Assembly (NCBI GenBank): GCA_014549065.1
Contig: JACDOX010000023.1
Location: 4,662,808-4,726,807, forward strand
DNA length: 64,000 bases
From: Cardinalis cardinalis
Taxonomy: Eukaryota; Chordata; Aves; Passeriformes; Cardinalidae
Direction: 5' to 3'
Part shown: positions 1 through 10,300 of the stretch, in pieces
Numbering within the stretch: the first letter of the stretch is position 1
How the letters are laid out: each line of letters opens with the position of its first letter
Notes under the pieces: model-generated
What the model saw: the letters and a program-made list of their open reading frames with translations, nothing else
Told to the model about the DNA's origin: nothing
The model's database searches: none
Made by a program: the position numbers and the translations under genes

Positions 1-2466
1 TACTTTTCTTTCTTCCTGGAAAGAAAATGCATTTTCTTTAAAGAACTTTAATAATAAGGAGGACATTTGGTCAGTGTTCCCTAACCAGCATCACACTATT
101 CCTAGAGGGCACAGGTTTCCCATAGCACAACTGGACTGCTTAATTTATTTCTGATCAGTAACAACAACTGTGCTTCTAACCTCAAGCAGGCAGGGGTTTA
201 TTGCAGTGCATTCCTCTCTCCAGAAAGGCAGGGATGACTCAGGTGCTCACTTGGCAGTGGAGGTAAGTCCTGACTCTCNCCTCTGGTGCCACCCTGGCAG
301 CTCCTTTGTGACAAGGCCTGTGGGTGCTGATGATTGCTGAAAAGAAATCTCATTTCTAGGGAGCAGATTTTTTCAGATACTGCTGTTCTTTACTGCCTGT
401 ATTTTTATTATGCAGTTCCCTGGGAGAAAAAGAAAAAGTGATTGTGCTGGGTGGTTTACCCTCTGACTAAATGTTAAAGAAGTAATTAGTAAAAAAAAAA
501 GCCAATATTCATGGAAGGTTACATTAGTGTTTTCTTGTTTTTGTAAGCAGAGCTTGCTGCAGAGAACAAATCATGTGATATGGTTTCAAGTAAGACCTTC
601 AGAGCAATCTGTATTGATGTAATTATTTTCCCAAGCTACTGCAAGGTTTGAGACTGCAACTTTGGAACAAGACAGGAGTAAGGCAGGCTAATTGGGATGC
701 TGACATTGTACCATTCTGGAACAACAGTTTCACCTGTATCTGATGCCATCAGTTGTAGACCAGAGTGAGGTGACTGTAGGAAGTATGGAAAAGGTTATTT
801 CACCATCAGCAAAGGCTCAGTCAGGTTGCCAGGACCTACTGACCTGCAATGGGGAGAGGAAAGTCAAAATTTGCAAACCAGTTTTGGGGAAGGTCTGATT
901 TATAAGCTTTTCATGACACTTCGATTTTTTTAAAAATGCTTTTAAAAATCTTTTTTAATGCAAGAAAAACGTGCCTGTTGGACTAGTCTGAGAACAACTG
1001 GAGTCCGTCTAGCCCCATCTAAAATAAACACTGGAATGATTTGTTGCATTAGAATTATTGCAGGAGATCCTGGACTTGCTCAGGCAGAAATCAAAACATG
1101 CTGCTGAAGTTCTTCATTGGTGCAGCCAAGGCAGCTGATGGCTGCTTTTTCTGCTAGATGATTGCAAAATAAACAGTGGGTTAAGAGTTCTCAGAAAGGG
1201 CTACCTCGGGAAAAGCTCCAAGGAAGCACACCCTCAGGCATTTCTTTTATAGCTTGCTTTTTTTTTTTTTTTAGTCTACTTTAGATATTTATTTTCCCAG
1301 TGATCACAGGGAAATTCTATGAGTACAGAAAGTTGTTCTTATTGGTTACTCAAATTGCTCCTGCAAACTTGTACCAACAGCCATTCCCATACTGCCATGG
1401 TTATATCCTTACCACAGTCTGACCTTTCATTTCATCACTAAAAAAATCCCATTCCAGCATAACGTTCAATTTAGGAAAAAAGCCCCAAACAAACAAATTT
1501 TATATTCCTTTCAAAGAATCAAATGAGGTCACTAAGGTCTTTTCAGGAAACAGGCCAATATTTACATTGCTATAATGTAATTTACTTAAAGCAGGCTAAC
1601 TTTCTTGACCTGTGTTTTTCTGCTGCCCTCTGCAAAGCTGAAGCATCCCTGTAGGATTAACCATTCTGGCCTGCAGCTGCTCTGCTGGCTGCTAAATGCA
1701 GAAAAAGCCATTAAGGTCACTTGGCTTGACTTTAGCAGAACCCAAGCTGGTGTCAGGAAAATCCACAAGCACCAGAGGTTTATGTCCAAAAAGGAGACAG
1801 AGGAGTCCTGCAACTTTACTTGCATAAAGGGAGAGTCCACTGGAGCACAAGCCCACAAATTTTCNCTCCAGAGGTTTTGGAGGGCGCAGCCTCCTTTTAT
1901 CCTGAGCTCCCGACTGCATGTTTCTCCCTTCCTTTCCCCATTGGCTGAGGCACTAGCAAGGGACAGCCTTCTCTAAATGCCTACCACATATNCCCCCCTT
2001 GAACCTACTATTCTACTCCAAAGTTCAGAAACTCAGGCTTGTGGACTGAGTTTGTTACAGTAGCCGAGTTGTCTGGGCTCTGCAAGGAACCTGCTGCCNA
2101 CAGTTAGCAGAGACATTGAGCCCCATTTCAGAGACGTTAATACCCACACCTTCACCCATGATATTGTTTGGAAGGACATCAGGCTCTCTCCTCTCACTGG
2201 GAAGGTCTCCAGGCTTCAGGCTTTCGCACTGAGTGCTNCCAGCTGGAGGTGCTGGGCACATTTCCTGCTCCACCAGCAACTGATACTGGTACAGCATTAG
2301 TGTTCACATTTACTGACCTGGGAAACAGCCCGGGTCCAGATCTGTCCTGTTGCCATCTGATGGAAGGAAGGAGGAAAAGNTAAACAAGCTTTTGCTTCCC
2401 AGNACTGCCTTGGATGGCAGCATATTTGAACTCCCTTCTTGCACAAAGGAAAACTTCTGTTCCTAG
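1..2466. other. Intergenic, no gene seen
   Basis: No exon or recognised repeat on either strand. By synteny FLVCR1 is expected upstream of VASH2, but I found none of its coding sequence here. A T-run lies at 1258-1273. The segment around 1840-2000 has a CCATTGGCTGAG motif and an abrupt change to GC-rich sequence, and could be an unrecognised LTR. Confidence 0.6.
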
Positions 2467-3081
2467 TGTGAAAAACGCCAATCCCTTTCTTATTTTTTTT
2501 ATAATTTTAAAAGTTTAATAATAATAAAATGGTTATAAAAATAGCAATATAGTTAGAGTAATAACAATTTGGACAATTTGGATTAGGANAATATGAGACA
2601 ATAGAAACAAAGAGTTAGGNGTGTCNGGGTACCTTTTTCTGGGCAGCACAAGCCTGAAAAAGGACACCCGTTAACAGAGGATTAACCCTTAAAAACAATA
2701 GCCTGTTGCATATTCATACACCTCATACATGATNCATAAATTCCATTCAAACACAGGATTCTGTCTGGTCAGTGTCCGCTCCCTCTTAATCCTAATGGCG
2801 GTCTTCAGGGCTGAGCAAGGCAGGAAGAACTTTGTTTCTTCTGATAATGGGGCAATAAATTATCTTTCTCTGAAAGATTTAGATGTCCTGTGGCTGCTAT
2901 CTCACTGNGAGTCCTTCCTTTTAAAAAAGTATCTTATATAGCATAGTTTCTATTTTAACATTTTTTATAACCTAAAACTATATTTAACACACTACTAAAA
3001 AAATTAATACAGCATAACTTTCTAACATAACACATATAATATTCATGTGAAAAGCCAATCATAAAATACACNTTTTTCACA
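2467..3081. mobile_element. Solo LTR, copy 1 (endogenous retrovirus)
   Basis: It begins TGTGAAAAACGCC and ends TTTTTCACA, so it has TG...CA ends with short inverted termini, as LTRs do. It matches the element at 57165-57777 along its length in the same orientation, by eye about 85-90%, including GTACCTTTTTCTGGGCAGCA, GTTAACAGAG, TTGCATATTCATACA and CACAGGATTCTGTCTGGTCA. No target-site duplication is seen (CCTAG left, GTCGG right). No retroviral coding sequence adjoins it. Transcriptional orientation is unresolved: a TATATAAG on the minus strand near 2938 would favour minus. Confidence 0.85.
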
Positions 3082-4715
3082 GTCGGAGGGTTGGAACAAA
3101 ACGTGTCTCCTGCCCCTGCTGCTGGGCTGCTGGAGCAGCTGCCCTCTGCCTGCAGAGGCATCAAAGCAAATGCACCAGGGCCAGCTGTGTGCCGTGGCTG
3201 TGGCTCTGAGAAGGGTCTGCTGTGGACTGGGACCCGGGGAATTGCCACATGGCCTGGCTTGGAGGGCTCCAAGGTTGCAGGGCCAGGGCTGGCCAGGCAG
3301 GACAGGGGCACGGGCAATCTGCTGGCCAGCCCATCCTTTGCTGCAGTGCTGCTGCTGGTCTTGTTTCACTTCTGGGTCTGTTGCCTCCTTGTGGCCCTGG
3401 TAGCACAGAGTGGCGTTCCTGTTCACAGTGAGAAGTATTTTCACATTACAAGGTTTGTTGATAGCAGAGTCTGGACAAGGCCTTACAAACATCTTAGAAA
3501 AGGCTGTAGCTGTGCTGGCAAAAGATCTGCAGAGCAGAAAACCACCGAATTTCCAAGCAGCAAAGCAGAGATGAGACCTTGCAGGCCATGAGACAGCAAA
3601 TGACACCAGTCATCCTTCCCCAGCCTGGCTGCAGCTCCCTCTTCTGAGGCCAGGCCAGGCTGGAGCTGCTGCCCAGGAAAGCCTTCTCCTGCTGGCTCCT
3701 TGCACGAGAAGGGCTGTTTGGAAACAATGGGTAATAGAGGAAGTGCTTTCCCAGACAAGTCCAAATAAATACATGAATGAACTTCCTCTGCTCAATATCA
3801 CAGGGCAGTGAGGGTTTGCTGTGTGGCTGGGCTGAATTCACTGCTGTTTGATCTCAGAGGAAGAGGATAGTGGGACTCCCTGTGGGGGTGTGGGGGTGGC
3901 ACTTTGGAGAAGAAGCCTGCTTGGAAAAAGTGCCAATGCTGATATCACCTTGCTGCCATGGTGCAAATTAAGAGCTATTAAGTTTCCTGCACTTGGTTGT
4001 GTAATTGCACTGCAGGGCCTTTTGAATGCTGCATTTAAATGAGTCTGCAATTGGAAATAATGAAGGTTAAAACCCTGTTACATGATGATTCTATGATCAA
4101 ATTAGTTCCTTTGACCCAGAAAGCAGCTGTGGTAGCAATGAGCTCTGCACTAGGAGCAAGACTGTGGATGGAAGTGTGGTTCAGAGCTAGCTTTAGAAAG
4201 GTACATCCATACAAAGGGACTGAATTTCAAAGTCNAACAGGTCTGGCAGGAGAGGGACAGAGGCTGGGCAGGAACCTGGTGTGAGAAGAAGACCTGCAAA
4301 CAGAGCAGGGAGGAAGGCAGCTCTGCCCAGAGTCATGGTATCAAAATTAAATGGCNCCACGAGGTGAAAGCTGGGGGCATGATGCATATCCCATCCTGCT
4401 TTTACTCATCTTGAATATCTGTTCATAACTAATACCAGGGAGAGCTTTGGCTAATCCAAAGCAGTATTATTCTATTTTTACACCTCATTTGTAGCTGGTG
4501 AGAGGGTTATTAATACTTTCCCTTAGTTGTAGGGACTTAGGGACTCTACTTTTATTTCCTTAGGCTGTTGCTTTGAAGTTGCCTTTAGCTCCAGGACCCC
4601 AGCTAACTTCTGCCCTGCCTGTCCAGCCCACAGCTGGCCTTGGACACACTGACTGACCTCTGGGAGTTCAACCTGGCACTCTTCACCTGAGCATCAGGGA
4701 GGAGTTGGTAAGAAC

Positions 4716-4736
4716 TTTCTTTCTTTCTTTCTGTCC
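4716..4736 (+). repeat. Short (CTTT)n microsatellite
   Basis: About four to five CTTT units between AGAA and CTGTCC. Confidence 0.7.
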
Positions 4737-5482
4737 TGACTGGAAGTGGTCTGGATGCTGTGAGCAGAGCTGTGGTGTCCAAACCTTGCCATGCCCCTGA
4801 CCTGGCTGGCCAGGGAGAGTCCTTCCCTCTGGCATGGAGCACGCCCTGACGTGGTGGATGCAGGAGGTTTTGAACTGCAAAGCACGTGGCACCACTCTAA
4901 TCTTCACCTTTCCAGGGTGGCTAACAAGTGGGTGGGTGTAGGAAAACCTGATCTGAAGGTTCCTGGCTGCTCTGGGCAGTGAAGCAGCACTGAGCAAGGC
5001 TCTGACAGCCTCAACATGGTTGCCTGTTCCAACAGGGAGCAAGGCTCAGGGATATATGTGACTGCCAGCTTGTGTATGAGCATCCTTGAGGATGACATTC
5101 TGCTGTGGAATCCCAGCACTCCAGGCTCTGTCACATGCAGCGTGCCCCTCAGCTGCTCACACACGGATGCCACCACCTGCACTGTCCCATTAGTTCTAAG
5201 ATCCCGGTCTGAAGGATTTTCATGCTTTCCCCTGGCTCTGCTCCAGTGAACTCACAGACTTTCTTGGCCTTTCCTTGCACTGTCTTGCCTGAGCCTCCCC
5301 TGGCTCCTTGAGAGTCCTCTCCTCTGTGTCTGCAGCCTCTCTGGGTCTCTGTGTTTCATCATCTCCCATTGGGAACTCTTCTTGGTGCTCTCACATCTTG
5401 CTGATGTTCAGCATCATCTGCGCTCCAGAAGGAGAGACAGTGCTTCCCCTGGGATCCTGCTTCCAAACCCAGCAGGGGGGGT

Positions 5483-5513
5483 ATATGTGTGTGCGTATGT
5501 GTGTGTGTACCAC
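5483..5513 (+). repeat. Imperfect (TG)n microsatellite
   Basis: Alternating TG with TA and CG interruptions (TATGTGTGTGCGTATGTGTG and onward). Confidence 0.8.
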
Positions 5514-6454
5514 CTCTGNCCAGCATGGATGCACATTTTCCCTCCAACTGCAGCGTTTGCTTGATGAGTAGGAAAATGCAGGACAGTGGAGAGGGCGAAG
5601 ACTTCACAGCAGCTCTAAATCCACCCTGACCTTTACCCCTTTCCCCCGGATTGTGTTGCCATTTACACACAGAGCCCCCACATTCAGCTTGGGGGGTTTC
5701 TACANTGGCTTGAAAGCTGACACTGGGCAAGCCATGTAAGCTGAAGCCCTTGATTTGCTTTAGCTGATGGAACAGCTTTTCGCTGCCCTCCCTTCTGTTA
5801 GAGCCCCTGATGAGATTCTGGCATGCCATGTGGCCGGGGGACAGCAGGGAGGATTACTGCTAGGACTCACAGAGACATCGGCTCCTGTGGAGAGTGATTA
5901 GCAACTCATCATGCACTCCTGGCTCCTGAGAGCCTTCGGGAGGCTGATTAGGGCACCGCAGAAATTTATTCCTGTCTGGGAGCAGGGCAGATCGGAGCTG
6001 CAGCAGTGTCTGAGCGCATGGTCAGGGGATGGGAGCAATGTTTTTCACACTATTTGTATCTGATGGGGGTCACTCACTGCTCTAGGAGATGCATTAGTAC
6101 ACTGACAATGTTGTGCTTGATACGAAGAGCTGAAAATTCCCGTCCGAGGTTGGCCACAGCGATCAGGGCTCAGTGAGCGGGCGGCACGGCCAGGGCGCTC
6201 TGCCGGGCCTGGGGCTCCTCTGCCCTCCCCTCACAGGCGCCTCTCCTTAAGGATCTCACTGCCACCACCGTACCGCTGCGGGCTTAACAGGGGATCTCCC
6301 AGCTCTGCTGGGAAGAGCGAACAGCCCGGCTCTCTCCGAGGAGGACTTCCACCCTCCGGCCTCCATCTCGCACTGGGGACCGGGACGCACGGCTGGGCAC
6401 GGGCTGCGCTGGGCTGGGTTCGGCTTGAGGGGATCGCCGCGGCTTAGAGGGGCC

Positions 6455-6545
6455 GGGCTTGGCTCTGCTGGGTTCGGCTGAGCTGGGCTCGACCTGGCTC
6501 GGCTCGGCTCGGCCCGGCCCGGCCCGGCTCGGCCCGGCTGAGGGC
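6455..6545. repeat. GGCTC/GGCCC pentanucleotide array
   Basis: Imperfect tandem copies of GGCTC and GGCCC (GGCTCGGCTCGGCTCGGCCC and similar) run just upstream of the gap. The array gives rise to false repetitive Ser-Arg-Ala-Glu-Pro reading frames on the minus strand. It is probably part of why this CpG island failed to assemble. Confidence 0.8.
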
Positions 6546-6708
6546 GAAAGGGCTCGGGCTGCGCCGCCCGGCTGTGGTGTTCCGCGCTGTCCAGCAGGGG
6601 GCGCCTCCCGGCGGCATCTCGGCCAGTGGCGGCCCGCCCCGCCCCGCTGGCCCCGCCCCTCTTTGTTGCGGCGGCCAATGGGAGCGCGCCGCGGGCGGGC
6701 GGGCGGCC

Positions 6709-7123
6709 NNNNNNNNNNNNNNNNNNNNNNNNNNNNNNNNNNNNNNNNNNNNNNNNNNNNNNNNNNNNNNNNNNNNNNNNNNNNNNNNNNNNNNNNNNNN
6801 NNNNNNNNNNNNNNNNNNNNNNNNNNNNNNNNNNNNNNNNNNNNNNNNNNNNNNNNNNNNNNNNNNNNNNNNNNNNNNNNNNNNNNNNNNNNNNNNNNNN
6901 NNNNNNNNNNNNNNNNNNNNNNNNNNNNNNNNNNNNNNNNNNNNNNNNNNNNNNNNNNNNNNNNNNNNNNNNNNNNNNNNNNNNNNNNNNNNNNNNNNNN
7001 NNNNNNNNNNNNNNNNNNNNNNNNNNNNNNNNNNNNNNNNNNNNNNNNNNNNNNNNNNNNNNNNNNNNNNNNNNNNNNNNNNNNNNNNNNNNNNNNNNNN
7101 NNNNNNNNNNNNNNNNNNNNNNN
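6709..7123. other. Assembly gap (415 N) over the VASH2 5' exon
   Basis: A run of 415 N. By comparison with the family, it should hold the VASH2 start codon, about 30 codons and part of the 5' UTR. The N length may be an estimate. Confidence 0.98.
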
Positions 7124-7158
7124 GCGGGGCAGCGGGTGACAGCCGGCCCCAGGGCGCG
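7124..7158 (+). repeat. 35-bp exact duplicate at gap edge
   Basis: Bases 7124-7158 equal bases 7374-7408 exactly, in the same orientation. The downstream copy lies in VASH2 intron 1. The gap-edge copy carries an in-frame TGA and is not coding-like, which points to a misassembled contig end. Confidence 0.85.
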
Positions 7159-7343
7159 GCGGGGGCTCGGAGGAGGAGGAGCAGGAGCAGCAGCGGGACG
7201 GCGGCTCGCTCTTCCTGGTGAACAAGAGCGGCTTCCCCATGGACGGGCAGACCTGGGAGCGCATGTGGGGCCACGTGGAGCGTGTGCACCCCGACGGCGG
7301 GGCCGTGGCGGCGGCCATCCGGAGCGCCGCCCGCCTGGCTCGG
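7159..7343 (+). CDS. VASH2: VASH2 coding exon 1 (3' part only)
   Basis: This is the end of the first coding exon. It encodes an acidic Glu-rich stretch after Gly-Gly-Ser, then FLVNKSGFPMDGQTWERMW and a segment ending AARLAR. The donor GTAAGG starts at 7344, in phase 0. Family matching begins at about 7161. Upstream of it the frame meets TGA at 7137 inside a 35-bp block that is an exact copy of intron sequence at 7374-7408, so bases 7124-7158 are probably an assembly artefact. The ATG and first 30 or so codons are expected in the gap. A run of Glu and Gln codons makes the acidic part slightly longer than in human. Confidence 0.9.
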
Positions 7344-10300
7344 GTAAGGCGGAGCCGCCGTGTGTCCCCTCGTGCGGGGCAGCGGGTGACAGCCGGCCCC
7401 AGGGCGCGTTCGNTGCGCGGCCGGCGGCCGGGCGGCTCCGGGGCCGCCTGCGAGGGGGCGACGCCGCTGCCCGGAGGATGCTCTGGGGCACTGCGGGGAT
7501 GGATGGGGCATCCGCTGTCCCGGAGCGCCCGGAACGGGGTACGGGGCTGCGGGTGCTTAGGCGATGCACTGGGTGTCTGGGGAACAGGCAGGAAAAAAAT
7601 TACTCCTTTTAGCTTGGGGAGAAAAAAGCAGAAAACAAAAGTTAAAGGAAATCTTCAGGGACTGAGTGAAGCATTTTGTGCAATTTAAAGCAGATTTTTA
7701 TTCTGCTTTTGCAACACAGGTGTTTCCTTAAACACAGCGTTGCTCTTCAAATGTAATAAGGGATTTAAAACTCAGACGTTTCTTTTCCAGTATGTGGTAA
7801 GATTCCAANTGCTTTTGTCTGGTACGTTCCTCAGTACAAGCCCCAAATAGCTCTGCCTCACCCAAGTCTTTTTCCTCCAGACAGCAAATACAATGTTGAT
7901 GTCTGCTGCTGTTCCAAGGCTTCTTGACACTGTGCTGCATTACTGCTCACAATGTCTTTAGCACTCTCTGCTTTGGCAGACTTTGAGCTTGATTCACTGC
8001 TCACATCAGGCAGCATTAATGTGAGCTNACCGCCGGAGTCTGGCTTGGTTCATACCCCTGTGCGTGCTGGGGTGAGATGGTTGGGCTGCTGCTGTCATGG
8101 TCCGAGCTGTCAGTGATACTGACATGAACCATATGCCTGTTCTTCTNGTGGAGTGGAAAGGAAATTCTGACCACAGGGAAGTCGAAATCTTGTTGTGTAG
8201 GGCTGTATTGAGAAGGTGCTTGTCAAACAAGCTGCGGGCTGAAAGGGCCTTTCATCTCTCTTCTGCAGTGTTCAGTCCAGTGCAGATGCAAAAGGGACCA
8301 TCTCTCTCCACTCTGCTCTCCTTGTGCTGGAACCAGCCTTTGTTTGGATGGGGGAGCACATCCAACTGAAGAATAATCAGGTTATGCTGAGTTTGTGGTT
8401 CCTTGGTGTGGTTCATCTTGTACTTACACAAGCACTTGAGGTGGAAATGAAGGAGCAGGGACTGGGCAGAACTTCTTGTTTCAGCAGCCTGACCAGCTTA
8501 TGCCAGTCTGGATGGCCTGCAAGCCCATTTGGTGTTAAGAGATGGCAAAGCACGTGCTAGACTTGACTTTCATCCTTTANTTCCCAGCTCCAGAGCATGT
8601 AACTTTTACAGGTGACACCCGTGGTGACTGACAAAGCATCTGGTGAGAGACATGCCAGTGGCTCCTGTGTGCTGGCCTGCACGCTGTATTCCTGTGGGAA
8701 TGTCCCAGAGAGCATTGCCCGTGGTTTCTTCCTCAGTGCCACAGCTCTGGGCTCGCTCTCTGTAGCATCTGTGTAAACTGGGCAGAATAAAAATCTTTTG
8801 AAATCTGCCTGGCCACATCATTTGATGTTGATGATCAGTGCCCAGTGCTGTAGGAATTGTACTCCTCCAGCCGTGCCTGGATGCAAAATCCCTGTTACAG
8901 TGATTAGTTTCTTCAGGGTCTGGGGGACCTGGTGCCCTCAGTGACTAAGTAGCTCTTGCTGTCTGAGTGTGCACCTCTGGGGTCATAGAGTAGTTTGAGG
9001 ACTGTCTGGTCCTTATTAAGGCCAATGGAGCTTGGGTGAGCAAATGAAGGTTAGGAGCAGGGTTTTTTGCCAAAGTGGTAGTGGATTACCAAAGCTGTGA
9101 TGGTAATTTCTGGGTCAGAGTAGGAATGTGAGTGGAGACTTGTTCCTTAAACGGTGGTACAAATTATTTTAGTTGGCTTGTGCTGCAGGGTATGTGTCAC
9201 CCTGCAAAAGACCAGGTACTGCTGTTTGGGAGTGATGAGGGTAACTTTGCCTGTGAGAAGATGATTTGTAATCTGCTTGCATGGATAGTTGGTTCAGGCT
9301 GAGTGAGTGGCATGTGCAACTGCTCCATTTCTGCATCTGATCTGTTCTTAATCCCTAGTGATGGGAGAGAGTTTTCATCCCCTCTCCAAGAAGCTCCACT
9401 TGATTGCTCTAATCATCTTGGCATTAGTCTCAGCAATCATACACGCAGGGTGTAAGTAGCTTCTGGCTGTGTCTGTGAGGTTGTCCTTACTGCAACAAAT
9501 GCAAGCTGCAGAGGTGCGGGGCTGCNTCTCTCTCAGGAGGCAGAGTCTTTACAAAAAGCTGGCTTGTCTGCAAGGGCACTTTTGGAACCTGTGGGGTCCC
9601 CACCTCTGACTGTTGGCTTGAGCTCTGCAAATAGTGCAGGCTCACAGTTTGGAAGGGCTGTGCAATCCTTTACCTGTTCTGTGATCTTGAAGGTACTTGG
9701 AAATTGTAATAAATTAAACCTCTCAGCAGCTTTGAGAACTCATGCCTTGTCAGCTTCATCCGTGCTGAGTAACAGTGTGCTTGCAGGGGGAGCTGGTAGA
9801 AAATAACTTTCTGGTCATTAAGTGAGACAGTGGATTGGGCAAAAGGAGTTCCACACAGGATATCTGTGATGAAGTGAGACTACAGCGTTTCCAGCCATGG
9901 GATGAGTCTCCAGCTCTGCCACGTGGTCTTGCACTGCAGCATCTCCGCTGTCTGGAGCTGCTATTCCTTGGAAAGACTGATAAAAGGTCAAGGCTTTTCA
10001 TCTGGCTTGTCTCTGAATTTCTCTTGCTTTACAAATTCATGATCTGTAGTGCTGTGTCTGCATTTCCTCTTGCCATCCATGACCTCTTGCCTGCTCCTTG
10101 CTGCTGTGGATGCATACCAGGAGCTGGAGGGCTGCATCCTCAATCAAAACAAAGCTGTGCTTTCCTGCACTTGTGTCATGCAGCCCTGGCTTCTGCTTCA
10201 TGCTGGGTCGGTGCCCAGGATCAGTCCTCCTGCAGCTGGGACAGGAATCAGGGAGGGAAAAATGTTTGAAGGAGTGGGAGTGGTGTGTGGCTCCCCAGTG

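Larger units (their letters stand above)
3082..6379. other. Intergenic upstream of VASH2, no gene seen
   Basis: GC-moderate sequence with no credible exon. Open frames at 3043-3606 have no recognisable domain and include N. A short (CTTT)n run is at about 4716-4736 and a TG-rich microsatellite at about 5483-5513. The last kilobase may carry VASH2 regulatory sequence, but I see no diagnostic site. Confidence 0.55.
6380..7560. promoter_or_regulatory. VASH2: CpG island and promoter of VASH2
   Basis: GC-rich and CpG-dense sequence surrounds the gap. Just upstream of the gap are Sp1-type boxes (CCCCGCCCCGC and CCCCGCCCC at about 6635-6660) and a CCAAT box in GGCCAATGGGAG at about 6673. No TATA box is visible. 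The transcription start is probably in or near the gap. Confidence 0.75.

Noticed and set aside
3043..3606. Overlapping frames of 120-187 codons next to the first LTR
   Set aside because: Partly inside the LTR and no similarity to retroviral or host proteins I know. The hydrophobic stretch on the plus strand is not enough to call a gene.
4602..5250. Cluster of short overlapping frames at about 4600-5250
   Set aside because: Open on both strands in similar lengths with no motif, typical of GC-moderate intergenic DNA.
1..6380. FLVCR1 coding exons expected by synteny upstream of VASH2
   Set aside because: No transmembrane transporter segment or family motif was found on either strand; the gene probably ends to the left of the window.
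6256..7612. Long reading frames crossing the N gap on both strands (up to 437 codons)
   Set aside because: They exist because N is read as X; flanking parts are CpG-island sequence and the pentanucleotide array. Only the VASH2 frame ending at 7343 has family support.
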